Positions 31,801-40,112 of a DNA stretch of 64,000 bases are shown one piece after another. Location of the stretch: NCBI GenBank assembly GCA_029210085.1, contig JARGPP010000011.1:42069-106068 (forward strand). Direction: 5' to 3'. The first letter of the stretch is position 1. Every line of letters begins with the position of its first letter. The stretch comes from Legionellaceae bacterium. Lineage in GTDB: Bacteria > Pseudomonadota > Gammaproteobacteria > Legionellales > Legionellaceae. A program made the translations under genes and the position numbers. Below the pieces are notes generated by a model. That model made no database searches and was not told where the DNA came from. It worked only from the letters and a program-made list of their open reading frames with translations.

Positions 31801-34800
31801 CTATCCATTGGTGCTGCATCAGAGTCCATCAGTCGACCAGCGGCATCCAGATAGCGCGCACTCGCACCCGCTTCGTATAATTCAGTCAATGTGTTTTCAG
31901 CAAAAGTACTCTGCCGACGTCGATAACTCTCATCCTTCAAGGCAAGCTTCACCAACAGTGGCTTATAAGTACTTTCAAGTTGCGAACTTGCAATACTCTC
32001 AACCCGTTCTTTTAGGTTTTCATCTGCTACATTCGGTCTTAGAGCATCTAAACCTCGCGGAGAATCTTGGATTAAAGTACTCAACTTATCGGACGCTAAT
32101 AATGCACCCAGCAAATTACTTGGAAAGTGATCTTGCTTATATTGTCCTCTATCTAATAAAGCCTCAAGCCACACAACCAGTTGTGGTAATGCATAACGCT
32201 TATGAGGTTGTCCTTCTTCTTCTGGTTGTGCTTTTTCAATTAACACCCCAATGATTTGTCCAAGCTCGTTAAAATGTGCTTTATTATCAAGCTCAGCAAA
32301 CAAACGTGTCAAAGTGCCCATTTGATTATCTAAACGAGACTCTGTATCTACAGCAATAAAATGCGCTAAAAATTGTTCACACAAAGGCGTATTTTGTGCT
32401 TTAAAAATAGGCTTTAACCCTGTCTTAAGTTGCGGCTGCCACGTATTCAATTCTGATGCGGAAAGCGGCTTAAATCGAGCGTTTTGAGCGCTAAAAACAC
32501 AACCCTGCTCCTCTAACCTTGCAACAATTGCTTTTTGAGTATGAAGACGCTGAAAAGATGATGCGTTTTTTATTTGCCTAATATAGTCTTTAATCTCTCT
32601 CTCAGAAGGCAAATACGTGCTTCGTCTAAAGTCAATCGAACGCAATTGCTGCTCAAAGTCTTTGACATACTGAGGGATAACGGTAGATGTTTGCATTCCA
32701 AAATAAGAAGACTCGCTCACTTCTCGCGCACGAAGCAGTTCATTAGATTCTGAAACAGAGTTATACAGCCATGGATAGGTCTCTAGTGTGGGTGAACTCA
32801 CTTGTTGTGCAAGGGGTATTAATGTGCGTAAAAAATCAAGCTTAGTCGTGACGTGAGTAACCAGCGGTTGGCCTGTATATTCACCTTTTTGGGCACAATC
32901 AAATGCATCACACGCACGACCCAAATGCGTCATGAGTGCTTGTGCATCTGCCCGTGATTTGTTGCTGAAATCGTACCTAAAAGTACTGTTTTCTTCAAGT
33001 AACCGTCCTAAAAGTGCTAAATTCTCAAATCTCATCTGAAACTGACTGTCACGCAGTTTACCTTCTAAGTTCAGTTTGCGATTTAATAATAGAAGCGTAT
33101 CTTCATTTAAATTCGCTAAATTTTGAAAATGCACAGCAAGCTCTGCTGCTGGCAACTCAGGTAACGCATCAATACCAATCGACAATGAAGCCATGAATAA
33201 ACGCAGTGAATTTGGCGTCATCGAAGATGCGATAGCTTCGTTTGTTAATCTTGCATTCAAATCATCAAATTGCTCAGGCTGCATTTGCATGCGCTGACTT
33301 GCAAACCGTAGGGCATGGGCATCAATAGGACTTTCTAGATGTGCTGCTGCATCCCAAGAAACCGTATATTGCGCCCAATCTAAATCAGAACTGGGTGCAA
33401 ATGCAGTTAAATTTAAACGGTCATCCCAATACGGATAATTTTCATAAAAAGTAGCATAGTAAAATCCATTATGTAGCCAATCGATTTTATCAATATTGTC
33501 CAGTATTTTGCGCTGTACTTCTTTGGGCACCATCTTCATGCGACCAGATGGCTGCTTTCCTTTTAAGACACTGGTTAGGCGGTCTAACAGGGTTTGGCCG
33601 TTAAAATACGGCTCATCTTTGTATTGCTGAATTAAACCTAAAGTAGCGTGCAAATCAAAATGAAGTTCTTGCTCTTTTAAGTGCCTTAAAACATTCTCAA
33701 ATGCATGCCATAACTCAAGATAACGCATATGTCCCACTGCGGCACCATGTGCATCTAATAATGCCCACCATATTTGTTGTGCATCACGCTTACCTTGTAA
33801 TGCTTTCAATGATTGTGTCATGGCCTCCATTTCAGGCTTATCAAGACACTCAGTCCAATTTTCTGATGGGTCTAAAATACGCGCTTTCCATATGATTAAA
33901 GCCTCTTTCCCAAAGTTTTCATACACTTCATGAGCAACCGTTAGCCATTTTAAAGCACCCGAACCTGCTTGATGATCATAACGATTAAAGAGCTGGCCTA
34001 ATGCTTTTAAATTTGCTTCTGTTAATCGAGCAGTAGGAGCTGTTTCAAATACTCCTGATTCATCCTCAGATTCATCCTCTTTGCGTTCACCTGGATCAAT
34101 ATCACTCTCACCATCTTCTGAATATTCTGAGCCTTCATCATCCAGGCCAAATAACAACCGAGACACATCAGCAAAGCCTTGTCGAGCACCCCATTTTTGT
34201 AAAATATTCAAACAGTCTTCGTGGTCACCAGGACGGTTCACTTCATGCCCTATATCAAACTGTTGCATCATCACTGATGCATCTTCGTCTAATAAGTTTT
34301 CTTCATCGAAACCTCGGACTTGTAAAAAATCTTGTGCAGCACGAAGGCGTGCTGCATCGCTGTCTTCTGTTGCAAGAAACTTCCATACGGTTTTCTGCTC
34401 TTCAACATCTGATGTAATCAGATCAAACTGACGGTAATCCCCCGCATATAAAAGCGGTTTTTTTGCATCATGTAGGTTGAGCTTAAATGGATTTCTTATA
34501 TGAACAGGTGTTGAATCATCACTTGCTTCTAGCTCTTCTTCAGGCACAAAGAAAGGACGTTGCTCTTCCTGTAATAAATCCTCTTTCTCTTTCACTCGAT
34601 CAAAACAAAGCACTAAGTGTTTAGTATTGCTTTTGTGTGCCAAACGAAACCCAGGTGGCAAATTATCTTTTGAAATACCGAACTTAAACTTTGATGCTTG
34701 CGACATAATACGCGCAACAGCTGCAGGCTCGATATAGCGAATCACTTCGCTTGCATCCTCATCACTCCCAACCCAACATGAGAATAAGCCGCGTAAACCG

Positions 34801-37778
34801 CTACGCGTGTCATGACCTGATAAATCTCTCACTTGTTGAGAAACTAAATGATTGTCACCCCAAAATGCGTTACAAGTTGTATCGTCATTAATTGATTCTC
34901 TTGATACCAGCGCACTCTCATTACCGATATAGGTCGCAATTTGTTGCTGCTGTTGTTGCTCTTGCTGTTGCTGTTGTTGCTGTTGCTGTTGCTGCTGTTG
35001 TTGCTGTTGCTGTTGCTGTTGAATACCAAGCGTTGATGACGTTAATGGATGCTCTTCATTTGCAACCCCTTCCCAACTTGCCTCAAACTCATCCATTCTC
35101 GCAGCATAAACTACTTCGGCCTCAGCTTCAGTGGGATTGAGTCTATGCGCTTCGATACTCTCTAAGTTCGCATCTAAAATAGGCTTTTTATGGGCTCGCT
35201 GATTACTCAGCAATCTATTTTGAACCGCTCTATAGAGTGCTTTTAAACGTTGGTGCTCTCGGTCTTCAAATGTAGCTTGATCCCATGCAGGCACACGAAT
35301 CAAGATACTTAAATTTTGATCTTCTGCAAGTTTCTTTACCGCTCGAATAAACGCTAAGCTACACTTAAACTTTTGCTCAGTACTCATATCAAGCCCATGT
35401 AAAAGCACTTCTTGTGTTTCTAATGGGTTATCAACACACCGTTGGCTGAGCGTTTTAAAGAGCTCATTCAATGCAGTTTGATGTGCTTCTTTAATCTCTT
35501 GTGGCAATATCAAGGCAAGCGGTGAAAATAACGGAGCCACGCCTTTTCTAACTCGACCACTGGCTGTCGCATGAAATGCGACCGGATCAAATGCATCAAT
35601 TGTTGTTTTTAAATAATTGATGTAAGTCAGTGCACCTTCTTTGGCGTGTCCGTTTAAGTCAAGTGTACATTGAAGAGCTGGTGCTGGCTCTTTCATGATA
35701 GGTTTCCAGCGTACTGTATGTTCTTGATGTAACGCATAAAATAAAGCGTCTAGACCTTTCGTCCCCATTTGAGCAATTTGCCTAAACTCCCACGAAAGCT
35801 TTTCTGCTGGAGAAGGTGTAAATCCTTCTCGGTCACATCCACCTCTAATCCATTCATGATTATCAGAGTTATCCGCGTTGTGTGCTTGAATAAAATCTAA
35901 GTCAAGCGCTGCACCCTGCCGCTTATAAAAACTTAATATTTCATGCCCTGCTTTACGCCACAATGCTTTGCGCTCTTTAGGTGCGTTTTGTGCAGCTATA
36001 ATGTCTTCAGGCTGATAACTTTTTAAGAACCTGTTACGAGCCGCACAAGAAAATGCGTGATTAAATAACGCGTTATCTTCTGCATCAACCGAGTGATATC
36101 CTGGTGCCCGTTTAATCACGGTTAAATCACACATATAATCAAACCACGTTTGATTACCTATCATTTTTCTCGCTAACAACCGAGGCGTTTTTTGATGATA
36201 AAGTAAACTCAAGACATCCATGCTTTGCATGCGAGTAAAGTCAGCGTTACATGTGAGCGTTTGCTGTTCATTTGAAAAAGAAACGAGAGGCATCTGGCCT
36301 GGTGCTGGATTAAAATATTTAAGCATAGCATCAAGGCGAGCTTGACTGCGCAACCGCCTTGTCACCTCGTCTCTCGCATCAAATAGAAACTGCTCATCAC
36401 TAAGGTCATCAAATCTCACGGCGAGATTAAATCTGTAAAGATTCGGCTCAATAAAACGTGCTCCATCTTGTGAAGTAAACGGCTTACGAAGGCCAAACGC
36501 ATCCCTTAAATATGCTAACTGCCCATCCGCCTGATGGTTCTTTTTCACACCCGTTAAAACAAATTGATGTAGTAAAGGAAAGGGGGTTTGAGGATGATAT
36601 GTCTCAATCGTTTTATTCGCTCGACACGCTGGCAACACACGACCTAATAAAATCGTGTGCCACGCCTGCCATGGTTCTAAATCATCAATATCATTTGCAC
36701 GTAAGTTATCTTGATAATCAACAGCAACAATATTCACATCCCCAAGACGGCGTCCTACTTCTGTAGGCAATTCTTGACTTGAGTCAGGTACATAAGCCGT
36801 CCACTGACCGTTTTTTTTGTGTAATAAAATCCACTGTGGTTTATCTTCATCTCCACGCACTTTCAACAAAAGGGTCCCGCAATAATCCAATTGCTCGTCG
36901 GTTAACCGACTTAAATCATTCATATCCGCGGGCATAATTTGAGTGGCTTTAACAGCATGTCCGCTTTGTGGTTGCATTGCAGCTGGATAATGATTAATCA
37001 AAAAGCGGAACAAATCAATACGCGTGATATCAGGCTTTAACGTATCAAATTTAAATGTCTGATACCCAGATGCATATTGACATAAATCTAAAGCCGCTGT
37101 TGTAAACGGATACCCATTGATAGATTGAGTCAAACGAACTAAGTCTATTGGACGCCAAGCAAACTGAGCACTTTCTATTCGCTGCCGAGAAACCGAGGAC
37201 CAACCTTGCGAGCCTAATGTCGTTGTAATATTATTAATCAGATGCCCTCTTAAAAGGGTATCAAAAAAATAAGGCACAAAGCTCAGTGTAACATAACTTG
37301 AATTATCGTCCACATACCATGCATGCCGGGCTTTGAGAGCTGTTTTAATTTCCTCTAAATTAAGTGTTTCGATATGTGCATCAAACTTTGGTTTAATACG
37401 ACTAATCCAGTGTTGATTAAATGCTGCTTGATACTGTGTTGTTAACTCGCGCTCAAACGCACTTTTTTTGGCGTAAACCTCATAATCATAATTCCAACTA
37501 TCGTCGTTAAGAATAGTCACGCCTTCAATACGAGTTGTTGGTTTGGCTGTTGGTCGTGGCCGACCTAATTGACGGTCGAGGTTTGTATAAGGCGGAGGAT
37601 TCGTCCCGGGCCTCACTTCAAAACGCTTTGCAATACCGTACTTGAATGGCTGTGTTTTTTGTTCTGCCTCTCTGCTAATTTGAGCTTCATGCTGCTTCAT
37701 CCAGCTATCACGCATATCTAGTTTAATATTATTAAGAATATTATCGGTAATGGTTTGCATCCAACTTGATAAAGGCAT
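25857..37778 (-). CDS. Giant protein (3973 aa) with polyQ tract and SecA-like DEAD motor
   Basis: One uninterrupted 11.9-kb frame, first in the leftward giant cluster. Its layout copies the 13446-25553 product: a novel N-terminal part (shared MPADMNDL and WILLHKKNGQWTAYV near 300-340), a Q tract at 920-946, an acidic insert (DEGSEYSEDGESDIDPGERK) near 1225 that the paralogue lacks, and a SecA-like core at about 2230-2825. The core has Walker A TGQGKS (T2268, K2272), FLDEADYILLDE with D2378-E2379, CTGTAG, MGRGTDI with Arg2779, and GRQGRNG. The C-terminal part includes WWVNTARRKQAEGLF and KGYSRLYNIMDEMF, also shared. No signal peptide, transmembrane helix or SecA zinc tail is visible. The motor is the most conserved part between the two giants. 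The overall function is unknown. Confidence 0.9.
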   Translation of the reverse strand: MPLSSWMQTITDNILNNIKLDMRDSWMKQHEAQISREAEQKTQPFKYGIAKRFEVRPGTNPPPYTNLDRQLGRPRPTAKPTTRIEGVTILNDDSWNYDYEVYAKKSAFERELTTQYQAAFNQHWISRIKPKFDAHIETLNLEEIKTALKARHAWYVDDNSSYVTLSFVPYFFDTLLRGHLINNITTTLGSQGWSSVSRQRIESAQFAWRPIDLVRLTQSINGYPFTTAALDLCQYASGYQTFKFDTLKPDITRIDLFRFLINHYPAAMQPQSGHAVKATQIMPADMNDLSRLTDEQLDYCGTLLLKVRGDEDKPQWILLHKKNGQWTAYVPDSSQELPTEVGRRLGDVNIVAVDYQDNLRANDIDDLEPWQAWHTILLGRVLPACRANKTIETYHPQTPFPLLHQFVLTGVKKNHQADGQLAYLRDAFGLRKPFTSQDGARFIEPNLYRFNLAVRFDDLSDEQFLFDARDEVTRRLRSQARLDAMLKYFNPAPGQMPLVSFSNEQQTLTCNADFTRMQSMDVLSLLYHQKTPRLLARKMIGNQTWFDYMCDLTVIKRAPGYHSVDAEDNALFNHAFSCAARNRFLKSYQPEDIIAAQNAPKERKALWRKAGHEILSFYKRQGAALDLDFIQAHNADNSDNHEWIRGGCDREGFTPSPAEKLSWEFRQIAQMGTKGLDALFYALHQEHTVRWKPIMKEPAPALQCTLDLNGHAKEGALTYINYLKTTIDAFDPVAFHATASGRVRKGVAPLFSPLALILPQEIKEAHQTALNELFKTLSQRCVDNPLETQEVLLHGLDMSTEQKFKCSLAFIRAVKKLAEDQNLSILIRVPAWDQATFEDREHQRLKALYRAVQNRLLSNQRAHKKPILDANLESIEAHRLNPTEAEAEVVYAARMDEFEASWEGVANEEHPLTSSTLGIQQQQQQQQQQQQQQQQQQQQEQQQQQQIATYIGNESALVSRESINDDTTCNAFWGDNHLVSQQVRDLSGHDTRSGLRGLFSCWVGSDEDASEVIRYIEPAAVARIMSQASKFKFGISKDNLPPGFRLAHKSNTKHLVLCFDRVKEKEDLLQEEQRPFFVPEEELEASDDSTPVHIRNPFKLNLHDAKKPLLYAGDYRQFDLITSDVEEQKTVWKFLATEDSDAARLRAAQDFLQVRGFDEENLLDEDASVMMQQFDIGHEVNRPGDHEDCLNILQKWGARQGFADVSRLLFGLDDEGSEYSEDGESDIDPGERKEDESEDESGVFETAPTARLTEANLKALGQLFNRYDHQAGSGALKWLTVAHEVYENFGKEALIIWKARILDPSENWTECLDKPEMEAMTQSLKALQGKRDAQQIWWALLDAHGAAVGHMRYLELWHAFENVLRHLKEQELHFDLHATLGLIQQYKDEPYFNGQTLLDRLTSVLKGKQPSGRMKMVPKEVQRKILDNIDKIDWLHNGFYYATFYENYPYWDDRLNLTAFAPSSDLDWAQYTVSWDAAAHLESPIDAHALRFASQRMQMQPEQFDDLNARLTNEAIASSMTPNSLRLFMASLSIGIDALPELPAAELAVHFQNLANLNEDTLLLLNRKLNLEGKLRDSQFQMRFENLALLGRLLEENSTFRYDFSNKSRADAQALMTHLGRACDAFDCAQKGEYTGQPLVTHVTTKLDFLRTLIPLAQQVSSPTLETYPWLYNSVSESNELLRAREVSESSYFGMQTSTVIPQYVKDFEQQLRSIDFRRSTYLPSEREIKDYIRQIKNASSFQRLHTQKAIVARLEEQGCVFSAQNARFKPLSASELNTWQPQLKTGLKPIFKAQNTPLCEQFLAHFIAVDTESRLDNQMGTLTRLFAELDNKAHFNELGQIIGVLIEKAQPEEEGQPHKRYALPQLVVWLEALLDRGQYKQDHFPSNLLGALLASDKLSTLIQDSPRGLDALRPNVADENLKERVESIASSQLESTYKPLLVKLALKDESYRRRQSTFAENTLTELYEAGASARYLDAAGRLMDSDAAPMDRFSSDYEDILGDFCIESPESESIQIQLIDAFIAGQISRDDLASHFNQSQDIKHIVVTALHEKVGAQTELEQNALVALDAVLEVNRLLETFSEREQRLLSSYYQTSPRPSLSLLKSILSQQPRLIRAADIIHEFESVRQGLKPDGVSPKRHYSVTAEEGVDLRRVLDGFKRKGKGFILNEERNQLLKLLYYTNQYSQVKQLRDLKKTQLLALLDQARLKMGSSLTTDEKHLASVEMLACMREILLRQTGKWANHTQMLDLIYAALHNDEGLIHQVKTGQGKSIITLMRTAYLALNGDIVDVFSAKDSLSQRDHEEFGPVFSAMGIRNTYISASSKAGEYYATPVDNKGAVNYMTICNFSLFQSAHIWGGKASDRISYDKSRRVAFLDEADYILLDETTQANFSHNGADDDVYNMDEWAYRVAYDFYLECAKEGGEQYPLIKKGDQGVSVKTLEHLKPLCELLQKKAAHAPKQSSFVQKYIIPAIDNPSLRDKRHEKLKRLLTAAHTAHQLKVNKDYCIRDEYKTLFENKETGKKKTLKTRFAKVVIDSQVREGSTYSDLVQQFLHVRLNKEAAEQGENPNFFVEPSSRIALSQNAFYLLRKHYKKLEGCTGTAGDRHDLEDYKDYYALDHVIKLPTHEPLSSAFLPSTYAVAGRGDLETAYRQDEILAGLKQERRSMFTTSEQTAQDTAINKRMNRIAIDCGENTQVQAIFDAIQSQRGTGPILITCEDDIAVKRLAEKLRAYAAARGGGYGDDWLVADTNDSAKKENDVVPFAGACNAVTISSRMGRGTDIKPEKGTNGLSVIRTYPAVPRVIKQENGRQGRNGHFGLCQEILNYQAIVQEYALFAENRSLFDSGISCQNKLQDIYDAQATHLEKQLDKHRPAPAASSALLLHGEDEEGEREHLFDDVGLSEPPSSVVVAPEPTSVADVDAWDKPKFQALEINAEKKEQYLRTRTLMQFKHELKAKQDHFLHQKEALVAERTGCIMDALVKYAGEASYKPRLELLAEEWMDYKDDMDAAWNMRLQGGERSEVDAFDVFKAEVDGKWEGLLNCYDDILEDTPLPAHSVVSGTLGHRPNKDAPDISAMIASYQNWVAGSGRVYFSPDAKASESTIDVIYGRQEDGLKQLYRELECWSNAFARIPEAPAVSLDADGEPEVADLEGLAQQNKRNRIEAFFTYFANLTGQADCNASFLIACSAWRDVIHELMLKLEEPDYDNYLTCFKPFFDQHWLNENPPPHRRSPAELQKIQLLFRLVMNSVYTAFVPEQTRTLDDGRVVVTQPGTHRFVKNLSGVIHEHFWDTFDNGALAQTLDELFCQDKGITALLMTYTNEADLGHCIQLFGAADRASREALLKLLREKQEREESIPAGAIRALFEITLQGEQCLNPAQNLPQDLNLLPKLDTASNTRVWDFLSQRPQVDAVSIRALTQPLSQHEGSADFEANVIQPLCEIPPHVPLPYITEHAKFTAGMHNTGLAKVRYGAVKKAGEAWNTFMTDRGVIASADEYQVVDDNNRASYDALAESFSKMSPTQNQAFFGEMSRAPDLDMESVTELMTAYADKKCPNKTVLSHGVATARTIQALPDGAVKTCMQTAFSEALEGEDTEAQLLPTSRLNQFAAALAGVILEEETVAYLKALWDAEDIEVVSDLKEVIRVTQIAEKLKKEQNWSAFFSSVQCKNQKDRQAIVRHSMYGFLSLGDEFDSRCYNEYQALMRKTLALALPTAKQNQTERHAIMRSNYAALIGLTKEVEVLATHPYRDVSSATSLSGEMFGRNQAHQDYFEKQKALYASFWWVNTARRKQAEGLFFKLSMIKGATLDRSDYYQDALITIMRAQANLLKNDELSARTLNQKGYSRLYNIMDEMFLSMAHDYLTDDKVSFESKSYVKVLLHEQMKFQLSSLQRRLPKEHALKTKIEALAKRANGTWEDGSTALHDLNKAFDSLDKTKVEKSLHYILDNLDCLMALSNDLVSADTAVGTPAAAM
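34941..35021 (-). repeat. Polyglutamine codon repeat in first giant gene
   Basis: Twenty-seven codons (residues 920-946), all glutamine except one glutamate after the twentieth. CAG and CAA are mixed. The tract starts within one residue of the position of the polyQ tract in the paralogue. Confidence 0.95.
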
Positions 37779-37981
37779 AGTAAAATCTCAACAAAGAAAA
37801 AACGTTCTTAGGATAACACATTTACATTAAGTTGTCACAAAAAAGATCAGTAGGTAGATAAAAAAATCATTGGAAGGTCTTTATTGAGCCTTTTAGAGTA
37901 TAAAATAACTTAAAAAACCAAAGAATCTTTCATGAAGTGATTCATTATAGCGCCCTAGCTGTTAGGCCTAGGTCACGCAAC

Positions 37982-38824
37982 TTAAAGCTTCCAGCGTCGA
38001 TGCATCCACCACCACTGCTCTGGATGTAGACGAATAATATGCTCTAATGCCCTGTTATATGCACAGGTATTTTGATAAATTGCAGCATGATTTCCCGCGT
38101 GCTCCTCCCAAGGAATAGCCTCATGAAATTGCAATACATGTCGACCATTTGGCAAGCGATAACTGGATGCAGGAACCACTGGCACCTGAGTATGCCGGGC
38201 AAATGTTGCAAGACTACGATACGTCCCTGCTTTTTTTCCAAAAAATTCAGCTGCAATGCCATCACGGTTTGCCAGTGAGGCATGTTGGTCAAGCACAAAA
38301 ACCACCGCATGATTTTTATCCAGCGCTTCTGTCACACGCTGCAAAGCATTGTCCTTGGTAATCACATGAAGGCCTGCTTGATAGTATCGACGAAACAAAA
38401 TGCGCTCAAGCCACTTGATGCCTATTTTTCGGCGGATAAAATGAAACTGTCCGCTAAACTGCTTAAACTTCAAAATGCCGCCAATCGGTGCAAACTCAAA
38501 ACTTCCAAAGTGGCCGGTTAAAATTAAAACCCCTCTATTTTGAGCCGCCACATCTAAGACACGTTCGTGGTTTTTGACCTCAACACGGGACATCACTGCT
38601 TTTTCACGCATAAATCGCAGTTGGATGGTTTCTTTAATAGAACACAACAAGTGCGAATAAAATGCTTTCGCCAAGTGCCATTTTTGCGCGTCAGTGAGCT
38701 GATCACCAAAAACATGATTCATGTTTTCTAAAATCACACGCTTTCGATAAGGTAAATATTTTGCGACAAAGCGCCCAGGTTTAGACACAGGCAATGCTTC
38801 TATTTGTTGGGATAACTCAGTCAC
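37982..38824 (-). CDS. LpxL/LpxXL-like lipid A acyltransferase
   Basis: A 280-residue lysophospholipid-acyltransferase-fold protein of the HtrB/MsbB (LpxL/LpxM) family, which transfers acyl chains from ACP to lipid A at the inner membrane. Motifs: catalytic TGHFGSFEFAP (H-x4-E type), FHFIRRK, VVFVLDQHAS and the C-terminal HPEQWWWMHRRW typical of this family. As the last gene of an acpXL-type operon it is best read as LpxXL, which attaches the very-long-chain acyl group. The start overlaps the preceding ketosynthase gene by 8 bp. It lacks the strong N-terminal membrane anchor of E. coli LpxL (306 aa), being slightly shorter. Confidence 0.87.
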   Translation of the reverse strand: MTELSQQIEALPVSKPGRFVAKYLPYRKRVILENMNHVFGDQLTDAQKWHLAKAFYSHLLCSIKETIQLRFMREKAVMSRVEVKNHERVLDVAAQNRGVLILTGHFGSFEFAPIGGILKFKQFSGQFHFIRRKIGIKWLERILFRRYYQAGLHVITKDNALQRVTEALDKNHAVVFVLDQHASLANRDGIAAEFFGKKAGTYRSLATFARHTQVPVVPASSYRLPNGRHVLQFHEAIPWEEHAGNHAAIYQNTCAYNRALEHIIRLHPEQWWWMHRRWKL

Positions 38825-40112
38825 AGGCTTTCATCACCAAGCTTGTATTCATACTGCCAAAACCACGATTCAGTAATAACGCATGCTGTTTTGAGTCGCT
38901 TACTATGGGCCGCGCTTTGTCTGCAATATTTAAATGCTGAGCCCCTGTTGCAGCTTGCTGAAAATGAGGCAAACCTGGCACTGTTTTTGAACGCAGCGCA
39001 TAAGTTGTAAGTACAGCGTCCATTACACCCGATGCACACAGCGTGTGTCCCATTGCCCACTTAAAAGCCGTCACAGGCACATGCGCATCGGCTTGCACGT
39101 GCTGAATAGCCGCCGCTTCAGTGATATCTGACTTCGGGTTTCCATTGCCATGTGCAACCACACATGCCAAGTCATTGGGGGTTAGGTGTTGAGCGGTGAG
39201 TGTGTCTTGCATGAGTTGAGCCAGTAACGCACCATCATCTTTTATCGAAAATAAACCAGCAGCTTCCGTACGTGCCAAACCACCGGTCAGTTCAACATAA
39301 GGCGAAGCCTTACGTGCAGTCACACTAGCCTCAGACTCAAGCACCAATGCTGCTGCTCCCTCTGCCAGTACTGTGCCGTCATGACTTACATCAAATGGAT
39401 TTAAATGGTCCGCACTTAAAAGCCCAAGGCGCTCATAATAAAACAATGCCTGCTCATCAGTGCCTACATCATAAGCCACCACAACAATGCGTTCGGCATC
39501 ACCTCTGGCTATCGCATGATAGGCTTCGAGCAAGGCTTGCATGCCCCCTGTCGCATGATTCACGACATTATGGTTCACGCCTTTAAAACCATAACTCATT
39601 CCCACATAAGCAAGGACATTATTAGGCAAAATACGTAATAGCCACATCGGATGGACTTCATCCATAAATTGCTCACCAAAGGCATGCATATCTCCTTGGG
39701 TTTTAGCCATCAAGGGCAAAAAGTCATATTGCTGATAATATTTATTGCCCGGCGAGCCTACATAAACACCGGTTTGGTGATTAAATGAATCTAAAGCACC
39801 TGCTGTTGATGCTAAGCTGGCTTGATAAGCAGGAAGCGCGCTGTCTTCAAGCGCTTGCATGGCAGCATTGATACCGAGCACATCTTGCCTTGAAATTGCT
39901 TTTAAAAGCTTTCTATCAGGCAGCATTTTTCTAGGTTCATAGGTTTTAAGCTCTCCTCCTAGCCTGTGCGACCACGACGAGATATCCGCATTTTGAATCG
40001 GTGCAATGCCTGTTTGGCCCGCCAAAACTGCATCCCATAATGCATCAGCAGTCAGGCCACAAGCACCTAAAGCACCCACGCCTGTTACAAAAACACGATT
40101 CAAATCACTCAT
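38817..40112 (-). CDS. Ketosynthase-like protein lacking the catalytic cysteine
   Basis: A 431-residue FabF-fold protein. Start MSDLNRVFVTGVGALGACG, both active-site histidines kept (VVAHGNGNPKSD and AMGHTLCASG) and the C-terminal NRGFGSMNTSLV. The nucleophile motif, normally ACA-S/T-G, reads VNHATGGMQAL, so His186 replaces cysteine. A ketosynthase with this change cannot load an acyl chain in the normal way. Chain-length-factor subunits of type II polyketide synthases, which pair with an active ketosynthase, show the same kind of loss. It overlaps the active ketosynthase gene by 4 bp (ATGA), supporting a heterodimer. It corresponds to the second FabF of the rhizobial acpXL cluster. Confidence 0.88.
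   Translation of the reverse strand: MSDLNRVFVTGVGALGACGLTADALWDAVLAGQTGIAPIQNADISSWSHRLGGELKTYEPRKMLPDRKLLKAISRQDVLGINAAMQALEDSALPAYQASLASTAGALDSFNHQTGVYVGSPGNKYYQQYDFLPLMAKTQGDMHAFGEQFMDEVHPMWLLRILPNNVLAYVGMSYGFKGVNHNVVNHATGGMQALLEAYHAIARGDAERIVVVAYDVGTDEQALFYYERLGLLSADHLNPFDVSHDGTVLAEGAAALVLESEASVTARKASPYVELTGGLARTEAAGLFSIKDDGALLAQLMQDTLTAQHLTPNDLACVVAHGNGNPKSDITEAAAIQHVQADAHVPVTAFKWAMGHTLCASGVMDAVLTTYALRSKTVPGLPHFQQAATGAQHLNIADKARPIVSDSKQHALLLNRGFGSMNTSLVMKACD

Noticed and set aside
34892..35140. Val/Ala-repeat frame on the plus strand
   Set aside because: Another frame of the polyQ codon repeat of the first giant gene.
37944..37949. Perfect TATAAT on the minus strand upstream of the first giant gene
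   Set aside because: No -35 at a suitable distance, and it lies about 165 bp from the start; a promoter is possible but not supported enough to annotate.
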